64,000 nucleotides of DNA from Trichomonas vaginalis G3 (GCF_026262505.1 NC_067207.1:18630082-18694081), one strand, 5' to 3'. Shown: positions 1 through 9,231, counted from the stretch's first letter. Notes: generated from the sequence alone by a model not told the origin. Translations and numbers: made by a program.

Positions 1-1240
1 CTGAAAGAACTAAGTACAGAGGAATATGCGAAAAAAGTGTCAGAAAAAGCAGCAGAAGTAGCAAAAATGGAACAAGATGTTATAAATTTGAAAAACCATA
101 CTACTCAATATAAAGTACTGAAAGATGAAGAAATAAAACAAAAAGCCCTGAAGACATATATGGTAGCGATGAGTATAAAAAAGAAGTTGAAGCAAATGTA
201 AAGGCAGAAAAACTTTTACAGTTGCAAAACCAAACCGTACAGTATGAAAACTTAGCACAAGAAAGTAAAAATAACGACGCAGCCATGCAAAAGGCAATGA
301 AAAGCGCAGAATATATAAAAGCTAATAATGACTGGTTAGATGCCCAAGCCACGCCAAAGCAGCCCAACTTATAGGGTCAATAAGGACAAAAATACAAGCG
401 GATGAAGACAGTTCAAATGAAGCTTTAATGAATGCTGACTTTAAGAACGCCTTCGAAGCTCTTCATAGTAAGGTGAAACTAGTGAACGACTTCTCATCTG
501 GAAAGAAACTGAAGTCTGAAGGTTTCGACAACGAGTTAAGAGAAGTAGCACAAAATATGACGAAAATAACAGATGCAGCAACGAGACAGGCAGTTCAAAG
601 TGCCTATGACGCCGTTAGAGCAACTGTTGTGGAAAGTCAAGAAAAAGAGTTACAACAGACCAAAACAGACCTAGTAAATGCTTTCTTAAAAACGAAAAGT
701 CAGGTAGGACATTATGCTGCAGATGGAACATATGTGCCAGCTGGTGGAACTTATATACCACCAAACCCTCCAAGAGAAGCACTGCACCAGGACTACCTAA
801 AACATTTACATCGTCACATGGACACAGACACAGGCATGCACCAAAACCAACACAACAACCAACACAACAACCAACAGTTCAAAACACTGCACAAACCACA
901 GTTAAAAACACTGCACCACAACCAACAGTTCAAAACACTGCACCACAACCAACAGTTCAAAAACACTGCACCACAACCAACAGTTCAAAACACTGCACAG
1001 CAACAACCACAAACAGAGCAAGGACATAAAAGAAGTAGAGAACAAGGAAACCAAGAATTCTTAAAAATGCTTAAGGAAGACTATGGTTACCCAGATACTC
1101 TTGACTTTAGTGACAGATATAAAGAAGCTATTAGAAAGTTCAAGGAAGGAAATACTGACCCGAACCTATTTAGCTTTATGGTTCAGCACCAAATGGGATA
1201 TAATTTCAACCTGGAAAATACAAGCTCGCTAAGGATATGA
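1..1240 (+). pseudogene. coiled-coil/Gln-rich Maverick protein (E1 copy), partial at window edge, broken
   Basis: This is the E1 copy of the gene that is open over 549 codons in E2 (56423-58072, minus strand). The part in the window covers most of the protein from about residue 70 onward: a long charged coiled-coil half, then a linker of tandem Gln/His/Thr-rich repeats (around 830-1010), then a short C-terminal globular part. The function is not recognised. It sits near the terminus opposite the methyltransferase in both elements, so it belongs to the shared backbone. Confidence 0.7.
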
Positions 1241-1425
1241 TTTAATAGCATATCATCACAATATAGCGCTTTGCGCTCGGCGCCTTTGACGCCTTTTTCT
1301 GTTCTCTTGACTGACATAACTAACTCATTTGTTTCATCAAACAGCAATAACCAAAGTTCATGACCTAATACATAACATTCATACTTTATATTTTTAGCTC
1401 TGAGTTCTCTTGTAAGCTGTTGCAT
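1183..1425 (-). CDS. small hypothetical ORF, doubtful
   Basis: An 80-codon frame overlaps the 3' end of the preceding plus-strand gene and the last codons of the minor-capsid candidate next to it. It has an internal hydrophobic stretch (ELWLLLF) and a C-terminal half that is antisense to the coiled-coil gene. Only the segment around 1245-1425 is not a shadow of another gene. It may be real but is weakly supported. Confidence 0.2.
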   Translation of the reverse strand: MQQLTRELRAKNIKYECYVLGHELWLLLFDETNELVMSVKRTEKGVKGAERKALYCDDMLLNHILSELVFSRLKLYPIWC

Positions 1426-2162
1426 TTAATATTTTCTAAAAAGTCAACTTCAACAGTCATTCGCACTGGTGCCTTCAGTTCTACAGGCTCGCCCTGAAAG
1501 TCAACTAGTCTGAATTGCATGTCTTTCAAATTATGAGGACTAATGCGAACCCATTTACCTAAATGAGTTGCTATGACAGGAACGTTTGGAATGAACATTG
1601 AATTGACTGCATAACAGAAGGATTTATATTCTACTGAACCTTTACTATTAACTCCTGAAATGCCTGTGACATTAGCTATTTTAGACTCAATGTATAAACA
1701 ATTGCCATAACATACGTATGGAACAGATTTCATCTCAATCGTTTTGTCAACACTTTTCAAAGGAAATGTCATATGGTATGCACCCAGAAGCAATTGAACT
1801 CTATGACTCATTCGTGTTATCTTAAACTCCTTCGCATAACTGAACTTCAAAACTCCTGCAATAAGTTTAACATTCATTAAGTTTTCTTCGTTCTCCTTGT
1901 TTATTGTAGTATTTATGAGCGCATTTAACACTCCAGCTAATGTTTCCATCTTATATTCTACATTATTGTGAAATCTTATTTCGTGCTTCTTTCCATCTAT
2001 TTCAAACTCCATGAAATCTGTTTCATCTGTTATGACAAAAGTTGCGATAGTATTGAAGTCAACCATTCTGAATGCAAGTGGCTCATTCTGTAGACCTAAG
2101 TTTGTTTGTAGTTTTACTGTCCCGTATTCGTTTGGGTCTGTACTTTGCAAATAGAACAACAT
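1386..2162 (-). CDS. penton-like minor capsid candidate
   Basis: This is an open frame of 258 codons. Its C-terminal third has a pattern I associate with Polinton penton-like minor capsid proteins: a hydrophobic run (PNVPVIATHLG), then a strand-turn-strand unit with LVDFQGEPVEL and a final beta strand (RMTVEVDFLE). Mid-protein there is a basic motif, RMSHRVQLLLGAYH, also reminiscent of that family. It starts divergently from the fibre gene, with only 17 bp between the two start codons. The family call is by pattern only. A jelly-roll prediction for the chain would support it. Confidence 0.5.
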   Translation of the reverse strand: MLFYLQSTDPNEYGTVKLQTNLGLQNEPLAFRMVDFNTIATFVITDETDFMEFEIDGKKHEIRFHNNVEYKMETLAGVLNALINTTINKENEENLMNVKLIAGVLKFSYAKEFKITRMSHRVQLLLGAYHMTFPLKSVDKTIEMKSVPYVCYGNCLYIESKIANVTGISGVNSKGSVEYKSFCYAVNSMFIPNVPVIATHLGKWVRISPHNLKDMQFRLVDFQGEPVELKAPVRMTVEVDFLENIKCNSLQENSELKI

Positions 2163-2179
2163 TTTATTCTCATTAAAAT
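2163..2179. promoter_or_regulatory. 17-bp divergent start spacer (bidirectional promoter candidate)
   Basis: The spacer TTTATTCTCATTAAAAT separates the ATG of the minor-capsid candidate (minus) from the ATG of the fibre gene (plus). It is a rough palindrome. The same kind of spacer occurs at 20802, 37526, 39826 and 53107. Any promoter must lie in these bases or inside the opposite gene. Confidence 0.55.
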
Positions 2180-4906
2180 ATGACTATTGCTGCATATTCG
2201 TATGAAGCTGACAGAGCTAAACGTTTATATTTTGGTCAATACTCTCTCACACTTACTGACAAATATATTGTTATTTCTGATGGAAATACCGAGAAATACA
2301 TAACATGGAAGGACTATGAAAAGTTTGACCCCATTTTAACTCCATGCACTATGCCATTCATTGTAAATGGTGAAGTTGTCATGAAGAACGACACAACAGT
2401 ATATAAGTCTGTTCATGAAGCGTTAGAATATATGTTGAATTATAATCCCGAAAGATTTGACCCAAGCACTACGTCATGTACAATGCCTTTTATTAAGGAT
2501 GGTGAAATTGTAAGAGTTCCGAATTCAACGGTTTACACAGCTGTTCAAAACAGTTTACAAAACATTTTAGCGAATATCTTTAATTCAGAAACTACAGAAA
2601 TAAAATTACCATATATAACAGATGCTAAAGAAATTAAATCAAAAACGACAACATTATTTACGTCACTTAATGATTTAATGACTTATATCATTAATATTCC
2701 TGCACCAACTACAGCATTTGATCCAAACTCGACAGTTTGCAGTGTACCTTTCATAAAGGACAGTTCAGTAATTGTTTTAAGGGATTCAACAGTTAATGAA
2801 TCATTAAAGGCGTCATTAATGAAAATCATTGATTTTAACTCATTCACGAATACATATAATTCATTCATTAATGTTTCATATGCTTCTAAAGAAGGTGAGC
2901 CAAAAACTATTGATAAAGCGGTGTATGAAATAAAAGCATCAACGACGAAATTGAATTCGTTAACTTTTGACGGTGATAGTTTCGTTAATGACATAACATC
3001 GGGGAAAACAATTTTAACGAAAGAATACTTAAAATCTCATGTTAGTGAGTTCGTTGAAATTGAAAAAGAAGGCGGAATTAAGTTCGATCCACTGAGTTTC
3101 ATTTTCAGCTTAGCGAATGCGGGTGTTAGTTTCGCTGAATGGACAACTATACAGAGTGAAATAAATGCAATATGGACGTTTTTGGGGTCAAAAGCGGGAA
3201 TGGGTGAGCTTGTAAATGCTGCAAGAACATTAGGTGAAACAGGAAATTTTGTAGATGGTTTTAAAAGACTTGTTTCAAATGTTTTAACAAACACAAAGAA
3301 ATTATTTAGATATACCATACATAACGGACGGATTTTCGAACAGATAGCAACAAACCCTCCGGTTATGGCTGCGTTGATGATGGTTAGAGATATAAAACCA
3401 CGTAACGACGGGAACGAAGAACATGAACAACAGAGCCCAACGGGCTCAGAGCCACATAGTGGCGAAGATACTGGTCGGGTTATTCAAGACATTAAAAACG
3501 TGTATCCTGAAGTTATTGATTTATTTAGAGGAGTTAATGATTCGATTTCAAATCATTCTATAACCCTCGATGAAGAGAATAAATTAACAGATTATATATT
3601 CGTCATTATTGCAGAACTAATGAAGAGAATAAATGAAAAAGGAATTGGTGATATCATTAATGTCAGCGATGTAATGATGAAAAGAAATTTTGACTCATTA
3701 TTTACAAAACCGAAAACAGAATATAGTCTTTATGACGTAATTACCGAATTAATGAAAAAGATTAATGATAATAAGAGTTCTGGCGGAAGAGTTGAATTAG
3801 AAGTGAATGATGTTAATGAGAAATTAGCCGAAAAAGCAGATAAAAACCACGTTCATTATATAACTTCAGACGAACAGATTATAACGGACTACCATGGATA
3901 TTTAACACGAAGTGATGAAGCGAAGACAAAAAATGTTAATGAAAGAAGATATAAATACATTCGTGCTAAAGGTTATGACATAAGCTGTACTGTACAGTAT
4001 GATGTAGCTAAAGCACCAGAAGCATTTGGTTATAACGATGAAATTTATGCCTCTACTTTCAATGTTAACGGTGTATTAGTTGAACCAAGATTTACTTTGA
4101 GAGTTAAGTCAAAAATAACGTTTGAAGATGCTATTAAAAGTAAAGCTGACAAAGTTGAACTCGAAGCAATGAACAAAGTTTTGAAATCTCATAAACACAA
4201 CATCTCCGATATAAATGAACTTCAAGCTACATTAGACAGTAAAGCCGACAAGAACCATACAAACGAATCCTTCACTACTGTTAGAGCAGACGACATTATC
4301 TTGAACTTTGATTTGGGTTCAAATGCACCATTAGAAAATCCAAGTACAAGCGTAAAAGATACTCTTAACAATTTAGATAAGAGTTGCAGGAATACCGAAG
4401 ATCATGCCAGAAACTTTGAAGCATATGAACTACCAGCAATGTTAGATAAGAAAGCTGACAAGAACCATACACATAAATCCTTCACTACTGTTAGAGCAGA
4501 CGACATTATCTTGAACTTTGATTTGGGTTCAAATGCACCATTAGAAAATCCAAGTACAAGCGTAAAAGATACTCTTAACAATTTAGATAAGAGTTGCAGG
4601 AATACCGAAGATCATGCCAGAAACTTTGAAGCATATGAACTACCAGCAATGTTAGATAAGAAAGCTGACAAAACTTATGTGGATGCAGAACTAACAAAGA
4701 AATTTTCGAAACCAGATACAATGACATTTACAACAGAAATTATAAATGGTGAACCATCAACTCCATTTGAATTTGTTAGAGGTCTTCAACCAGATACTTT
4801 TGAATTTTTCTTGGATAATTCTATTGAACTAAATTACATTATAAAAGTGGAAACAAATGCAACATTTCATCCGGAGATACATTCCAAATGGTATTTAATG
4901 ACATAA
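2180..4906 (+). CDS. fibre shaft protein with phage-type repeats
   Basis: This is a long open frame of 908 codons. The N-terminal part has three imprecise repeats around a C(T/S)(M/V)PFI core with a nearby STV (about residues 50-210), which look like attachment or trimer units. The middle is mostly helical. The C-terminal part carries heptad-like segments with the KADKNHVH/KADKNHTH signature seen in phage tail-fibre repeats, and two near-identical 70-residue units. It is followed by the tail-collar-like gene at 4888. By analogy it is a virion surface fibre. Residues encoded by 3433-3463 come from an in-frame double-hairpin element. The family is inferred; I know of no named homologue. Confidence 0.65.
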   Translation: MTIAAYSYEADRAKRLYFGQYSLTLTDKYIVISDGNTEKYITWKDYEKFDPILTPCTMPFIVNGEVVMKNDTTVYKSVHEALEYMLNYNPERFDPSTTSCTMPFIKDGEIVRVPNSTVYTAVQNSLQNILANIFNSETTEIKLPYITDAKEIKSKTTTLFTSLNDLMTYIINIPAPTTAFDPNSTVCSVPFIKDSSVIVLRDSTVNESLKASLMKIIDFNSFTNTYNSFINVSYASKEGEPKTIDKAVYEIKASTTKLNSLTFDGDSFVNDITSGKTILTKEYLKSHVSEFVEIEKEGGIKFDPLSFIFSLANAGVSFAEWTTIQSEINAIWTFLGSKAGMGELVNAARTLGETGNFVDGFKRLVSNVLTNTKKLFRYTIHNGRIFEQIATNPPVMAALMMVRDIKPRNDGNEEHEQQSPTGSEPHSGEDTGRVIQDIKNVYPEVIDLFRGVNDSISNHSITLDEENKLTDYIFVIIAELMKRINEKGIGDIINVSDVMMKRNFDSLFTKPKTEYSLYDVITELMKKINDNKSSGGRVELEVNDVNEKLAEKADKNHVHYITSDEQIITDYHGYLTRSDEAKTKNVNERRYKYIRAKGYDISCTVQYDVAKAPEAFGYNDEIYASTFNVNGVLVEPRFTLRVKSKITFEDAIKSKADKVELEAMNKVLKSHKHNISDINELQATLDSKADKNHTNESFTTVRADDIILNFDLGSNAPLENPSTSVKDTLNNLDKSCRNTEDHARNFEAYELPAMLDKKADKNHTHKSFTTVRADDIILNFDLGSNAPLENPSTSVKDTLNNLDKSCRNTEDHARNFEAYELPAMLDKKADKTYVDAELTKKFSKPDTMTFTTEIINGEPSTPFEFVRGLQPDTFEFFLDNSIELNYIIKVETNATFHPEIHSKWYLMT
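3433..3463. repeat. GC-rich double-hairpin element inside the fibre gene
   Basis: Two adjacent hairpins: stem GAGCCC/GGGCTC with loop AAC, a spacer AGA, then stem GCCAC/GTGGC with loop ATA. The whole lies in an AT-rich gene and is translated in frame. It is the most diverged member of the family described in the findings. Confidence 0.7.
4271..4670 (+). repeat. two tandem 210-bp (70-codon) fibre units
   Basis: The segment beginning TTCACTACTGTTAGAGCAGA is repeated with a period of 210 bp, at 4271 and 4481. The copies appear identical over about 190 bp, so the duplication is recent. The same unit occurs once in the other E1 fibre gene on the opposite strand (about 19900-20090). In E2 only the start of the unit is seen. 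Confidence 0.85.
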
Positions 4907-5391
4907 GTTCTTTAGAATATGTTTATAGAGTTATGAGCATATATGATTTAATATATCCTATAGGAGCTGTTTATACGTCTATGAATCCAATAAATCCAAA
5001 CACTTTATTTGGTGGTAGATGGTATGAAATAGTTGACAGTTTTCCATTCTACACTAATACACAGTCAATGAAGATGGGAGGTTCAAAGAAAATAGGTATT
5101 GAAAACCTTCCTTCACATATGCATAGGTTCAGTGGAAGAACATCTGTGGAAGGAAACCATTCACATTCAATAACAAAAAGAGGTTATACAAATCTTGCAG
5201 CGGGTTCGGATAGACAGGGAATGCATAGATATGATATTTCAACTGACCCAGTAGATTCAAGCACAGGTATTTTCTGTGGAACTGCAGGAAATCATACACA
5301 TGTTGTAGCTGGTATTACAGACCCAGCAGGTAATGGAAAAGATTATATGCCTCCTTATATAACAATGCACGCTTGGATACGAGTTGGTTAA
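4888..5391 (+). CDS. fibre tip with phage tail-collar/Gp10-C-like domain
   Basis: This 167-codon frame overlaps the end of the shaft gene by 19 bp. It has the hallmark layout of the C-terminal domain of phage baseplate/tail-collar proteins: a start like YPIGAVYTSMNPINP, then FGGRWYEI, a Gly-rich GGSKK segment, the LPSHMH motif, further HSH and NHTH pairs, and a closing YMPPYITMHAWIRVG. The E2 fibre (37544-38871) ends with a homologous domain. Histidine pairs of this type bind metal at the trimer axis in phage fibres; that role here is inferred. The domain is expected to be the receptor-binding tip. Confidence 0.75.
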   Translation: MVFNDISSLEYVYRVMSIYDLIYPIGAVYTSMNPINPNTLFGGRWYEIVDSFPFYTNTQSMKMGGSKKIGIENLPSHMHRFSGRTSVEGNHSHSITKRGYTNLAAGSDRQGMHRYDISTDPVDSSTGIFCGTAGNHTHVVAGITDPAGNGKDYMPPYITMHAWIRVG

Positions 5392-5410
5392 AATCTTTAA
5401 CTTTACATAA

Positions 5411-6494
5411 ATGAGTTTGAAAGAAGTATTCGAACAACATCCATGGAGGTCATTTAAGAAGTTCAATGAAGCTGCAAAGAGTCGGGGATTTACTAACAGA
5501 GCTGAAGTGAAAAGGTTCTTTGACAAAAAATGTTGTACATCAAACAAAAATAAACCCTTACGACTACTTTTTACCAATTTACTCCAACACTCCTGACGCA
5601 TACCAATTTGACACTCTCATTCAAAGCAGAAAATGTGGTCATAAACCATTCCTCATCTTCATAAATGTTAACACTCGTAAAGCATATGCATATCCAATGA
5701 AAAATAAAGGAACTCGTGAAGTGTTAAGAGTTTTACAAAAGTTTGTAGCAGAACATAACCCAAGTACTTTAACATCAGACCAAGACAGTGCATACCTCAG
5801 CAACGAAATCACAGAATTTCTCATTAAGCATAACATAACTCACTACACTACTGAAGACCATAACCATAACATACTCGGTATCATAAACCGCTTCATAAGG
5901 ACTCTCAGAGATTTAAACCAAGAGCGAGACTTTACCGAAGAAACAATGAAACATTTTCTCGAAGTATATAATTCCTCAACACATTCTACAACAGGACATA
6001 CACCAAATTCAATGACACAACAACAAGAAGAAAAGTATATACAAAAGAAACAAGCCAAACCAAAAATATCAGAAATTCAACACAATTACACTCATTCCTG
6101 GTACAAAAGTTCGTGTAGTCTTGACGACAAACCATTGACAAAGAAACGTTTAAGGTTAAGTCGAAATTATTATATCGTAGACTCTACGCAAGGTAATGGA
6201 TATCTTATAAAAGCTGCTGACGACTCCATAGCATTTTACCCTCGTCATAAATTAGTTGAAAGTAGTAATGGCAAACTTGCTGAAACCATTGACGAAGCAA
6301 AGCGAGGAGTGGTTATTGAAATACTTGACTACAACATAAACGATGACACTTATAAAGTAAGATATGAAGGAGGCGTTGAAGATGTTATACCATCTAAGAA
6401 CTTGAGAGAGTCGAAGCCAACACATCTGGGACCATTAGAGCGGGAGTACTGGAAAGACAAAAATATGCCAGAAAGAATAAGAAAATTCTTCTAA
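5411..6494 (+). CDS. Maverick integrase region (rve family)
   Basis: The region encodes a retroviral-type integrase. The catalytic core is recognisable from an aspartate in YQFDTL, a second in LTSDQDSAYLS and a following segment HNHNILGIINRFIRTLRDL. After it comes a beta-rich C-terminal domain (GVVIEILDYN...YKVRYEGG) that resembles the SH3/chromo-like domain of Polinton integrases. It would catalyse insertion of the element and make short target duplications. The integrase of E2 (38870-39825) is a different, diverged version on the opposite strand. Confidence 0.8.
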
Positions 6495-6532
6495 ACTTTT
6501 TCATTAGATGTAAATCAGACAAAAATATAATT

Positions 6533-6585
6533 TAGGTGAAGAGGTTAGATCTCACCTGTTTTCTCACCTGTTTTTTCACCTCTTG
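6533..6585. repeat. 3'-end palindromic repeat (variant with TCACCT arms)
   Basis: An imperfect palindrome with arms AGGTGAA and TTCACCT and internal CTCACCTG repeats lies just after the integrase stop. It is a member of the dispersed palindrome family seen at ten places in the two elements, nearly all at gene 3' ends. Confidence 0.6.
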
Positions 6586-6600
6586 AATTTTCGTGAATTT

Positions 6601-6669
6601 CCTTAAGATAGAAAAAATAAAGTTAGTTTTATTTTTATTTATTTTTTTATTTTGTATGTAAGAACAGAA
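6601..6669 (+). promoter_or_regulatory. shared upstream block, copy 1
   Basis: A T-rich block with AATAAAGTTAGTTTT, then ATTTATTTTTTTAT and TGTATGTAAGAACAG, ends directly at the ATG at 6670. The same block precedes the genes at 7708 and 9232, and a diverged form precedes 47290. Identical spacing to the start codon suggests a promoter plus leader. Confidence 0.6.
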
Positions 6670-7335
6670 ATGTCAGTCGAAGCAAAAACATTCACGAACA
6701 AATCTAATGGTGAAACATTCACAAAAGGCACTTATAACGGTATTGAAGTCTTACGTAGAGACAAGGATGGTTACATTAATGCAACAAAGATGGCAAGAGA
6801 AGCAGGAAAGTTAAACCATTTAAACAGATTTCTCAATAGTGCTAAAATGCAGGAAATTCTTGAGTTTTGGTTGAAAGAATACGGTCGAGCCAAAAGTGGC
6901 TCAACCTCAAAACAAGCATTTTATGAGCTTACTAAGGGCGTTATGAATGAATTCAAAGGTATTTACATACATGCTGACCTCGTTCATTTTGTTGCTGAAT
7001 GGTGCTCTGTAAAGTATGCATTTTATGTCAAAGATATTATGGACTCCATAGATAAGAAAGTTCATGAGAAATTAGATGAAGAAGAACTCGAAGATACAGT
7101 AGAGAATGCTAAATCTTTGTTTGAAGAAGAAGTTGGAAAAATGTGCGAAAAACAATTAGAACATGAACGTGAGATATGTTATGGTTATAGAGATTCTCCA
7201 TACGAACTAGACCAATGGGAACAAGAAGATTTAAAGAGAGAATTTAGAGAATATGAACTCGCTAAGATAGCATTTGAAGCTGCAGAAAAGAAGTTAAAAG
7301 TTTGGGGTCGTTTTGTACAAAAATATTGTGAGTAA
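6670..7335 (+). CDS. KilA-N domain protein 1
   Basis: The protein has a clear KilA-N DNA-binding domain: GYINATKMAREAG, then LNHLNRFLNS and, after a variable loop, GIYIHADLVHFVAEWCSVKYAFYVKDIMDSI (quoted here in part). KilA-N proteins are common in large DNA viruses and phages and probably bind DNA. The C-terminal half is charged and helical. I chose the ATG at 6670, not the in-frame ATG at 6652, because the shared upstream block ends at 6669 as it does for the paralogue at 9232. About 221 residues. Confidence 0.85.
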   Translation: MSVEAKTFTNKSNGETFTKGTYNGIEVLRRDKDGYINATKMAREAGKLNHLNRFLNSAKMQEILEFWLKEYGRAKSGSTSKQAFYELTKGVMNEFKGIYIHADLVHFVAEWCSVKYAFYVKDIMDSIDKKVHEKLDEEELEDTVENAKSLFEEEVGKMCEKQLEHEREICYGYRDSPYELDQWEQEDLKREFREYELAKIAFEAAEKKLKVWGRFVQKYCE

Positions 7336-7377
7336 ATGAACCATTTATTTTTATTGAATTCAGTAAAAATAATGTTT

Positions 7378-7474
7378 AGGGTAGAAGGTTAGATATAACC
7401 TGTTTTCTAACCTCATTTCTACCCTCATGAATTTTCATGAATTTTCATGAATTTTCATGAATTTTCATGAATTT
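7378..7474. repeat. palindrome AGGGTAGAA...TTCTACCCT plus ATGAATTTTC tandem repeat
   Basis: The arms AGGGTAGAAGGTTAG and CTAACCTCATTTCTACCCT face each other at 7378-7425. They are followed by a run of ATGAATTTTC decamers to about 7474. It lies directly after the KilA-N gene stop. Confidence 0.75.
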
Positions 7475-7565
7475 TATCTATTAATGTTTTGTCATGATTT
7501 CATCGTATATGTTTTGTCATGATTTCTTCATCGTAATGAGCGTAAATGACCCAAAAATATATTTT

Positions 7566-7640
7566 AGGGTAGAAGGTTAGATATAACCTGTTTTCTAACC
7601 CGATTTCTACCCTCATGAATTTTCATGAATTTTCATGAAT
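7566..7640. repeat. second AGGGTAGAA palindrome with ATGAATTTTC repeats
   Basis: A near copy of the palindrome at 7378 lies at 7566-7613, again with ATGAATTTTC decamers after it. It sits just upstream of the shared promoter-like block of the gene at 7708. Confidence 0.75.
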
Positions 7641-7642
7641 TT

Positions 7643-7707
7643 CCTTAAGACAGAAGAAATAAAGTTAGTTTTATTTTTATTTATTTTTTTATTTTGTATG
7701 TAAAGAT
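7643..7707 (+). promoter_or_regulatory. shared upstream block, copy 2
   Basis: CCTTAAGACAGAAGAAATAA, then AGTTAGTTTTATTTTTATTT and TTTTATTTTGTATGTAAAG, end at the ATG at 7708. It is closely similar to the blocks before 6670 and 9232. Confidence 0.6.
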
Positions 7708-8672
7708 ATGATTTCAACAATCGGCACAACAGCAATTCAAGCCACGAACGGCGGGACTCTGTCCACAACTACAGCACCAAACTCGTTAGTCATGAACCCA
7801 ACATCTATGTTAGTAGAGATGAAAAGCTTCATTCCTTCTTCATATACTTTCGAAACAAAAATCCAGAAGATAAAGCAGGAATTGTTAACAAGTAATTTAG
7901 ACTGTTGTGTGAAAGATGAAACAAATGAACAGTATCTTTATGAAATGCAGGACATTATTGACCATTTACCCAAATTGCCTGAAATCCAACAACAAAAGCT
8001 CACTATTCCTGAATTCGATGAAATAGAAGTAAAAACAACCGACTCAGTAGAAATAAAGAAGTTCATACGAAAGGTAAACTATGAATTCCTTGGTTTTCAT
8101 TGCAACCATAAAGTTATGGACAAAGATTGCGACATGGTATATAAGAACATCTCTGACATATATAAATCTGAAGAATTTAAGACCTACGACAACTTTGTTT
8201 CGTTAGTTGCTGAATGTGTATGGCAGATAAGAGATAAAGATAGAAGAGGTAAAGTATGCATGAACAGATAAAACCAGCAGCTTTTGAGTTAAAGAAAACC
8301 ATTGACGCTTTAGTTATTTTAGCAGGTAAGGTTTCAGAATATAACGCAAAAATGAACCCACAATGTTCAAAATGTAAAGCAGCAATGAGAAAATATAACT
8401 ACTCCGTCAAAGAGATAGAAAGAATGCGAAACGACTATGCTGACTTAAAGAAAGAAGAAGAGAAACCAGCAGAAGATAAAATGGATATGTTGACATTTCT
8501 TAATAAAAACTATCCAACTGCTGACGATTTCCTTCTATCTGACGTCAAGAAGAAGTATAAAGAAACTTTCGGCATTGTTAAAACTTTTGATATCCTTCGT
8601 GAAGAAATAGAAGCTACTAAATTGTTTAGAATCTCGCGAATTCATAACGTTTACCATGTAAAACGGTTATAA
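7708..8672 (+). pseudogene. conserved Maverick protein of unknown function (E1 copy), broken
   Basis: It is homologous to 47290-48221 in E2, one of the few core genes shared by both elements. The region encodes a mostly helical protein with a CSKCKAAM cysteine pair, a coiled coil and a C-terminal segment ending in FRISRIHNVYHVKRL that could be a winged helix. I do not recognise the family. The two copies are nearly the same over most of their length. Confidence 0.65.
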
Positions 8673-8679
8673 AATAATG

Positions 8680-8727
8680 AGGGTAGAAAAGAGGTTAGAT
8701 ATCAGGTTAGATATAACCTTCTACCCT
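8680..8727. repeat. palindrome between convergent genes
   Basis: Arms AGGGTAGAA (8680) and TTCTACCCT (8719), with GGTTAGATAT inner repeats. It lies between the stops of the plus-strand gene at 7708-8672 and the minus-strand gene at 8750-9124, as expected for a 3'-end signal serving both. Confidence 0.7.
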
Positions 8728-8749
8728 AAACATTATTTTTGACGTAAAT

Positions 8750-9124
8750 TTATTTCCATCTGGCTTCCCACCGCATAAGATATTCATACGTGTTTGTAAG
8801 ACATTCATTAAACTTCTTTTCTATTGCATCTAATCTTGCGTTATTTTTTTCAATAACTTGTCTGTATTCTTCATCATCTCCAGCAGTGTTTGGGTCTTCA
8901 CGTTTAAAATATTCATTGTTAACCAATTTTTTATCTACAAATTTTATTAGTGTTTGATTCACTTCGTTATGATAACGGTCATATTCTTTCAATACGTAAG
9001 TGAAGACAAAATGCGTCGTACCTTCAATCTTAAAGCTTAAAGAACTTTCAACACAGTTTTGAGGGTCTGTCAGTGCGTCAATGAGATAGTATTCGAAGTC
9101 AGTCAATAATCTTTTTAAAGTCAT
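8750..9124 (-). CDS. small Maverick protein, weakly similar to 49537-49987
   Basis: An open frame of 124 codons. It has the pattern FxxYLxDxL...HFVFTYVLKEYD...LIKFVDKKLV and then a charged helical tail. The E2 gene at 49537 has the same order of motifs (FAIYIRDKLF, FCFWEYD, LKFVNDRLV). I infer a diverged common family present in both elements. Function unknown. Confidence 0.55.
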   Translation of the reverse strand: MTLKRLLTDFEYYLIDALTDPQNCVESSLSFKIEGTTHFVFTYVLKEYDRYHNEVNQTLIKFVDKKLVNNEYFKREDPNTAGDDEEYRQVIEKNNARLDAIEKKFNECLTNTYEYLMRWEARWK

Positions 9125-9170
9125 TTCATACAGGATAAAATTTAATGTTGTGAAGAAATAGTGTTTATCT

Positions 9171-9231
9171 CAAAAAAAATAAAGTTAGTTTTTATTTTAT
9201 TTATTTTTTTATCCTGTATGTAAGAACAGTA
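9171..9231 (+). promoter_or_regulatory. shared upstream block, copy 3
   Basis: AATAAAGTTAGTTTTTATTT, then ATTTATTTTTTTATCCTGTA and TGTAAGAACAGTA, end directly before the ATG at 9232. This is the same block as before the other KilA-N gene. Confidence 0.6.

Noticed and set aside
101-367. Minus-strand Phe/Leu/Ser-rich frames at the left edge (and 57507-57995 plus strand)
   Set aside because: They are antisense shadows of the coiled-coil gene present in both elements.
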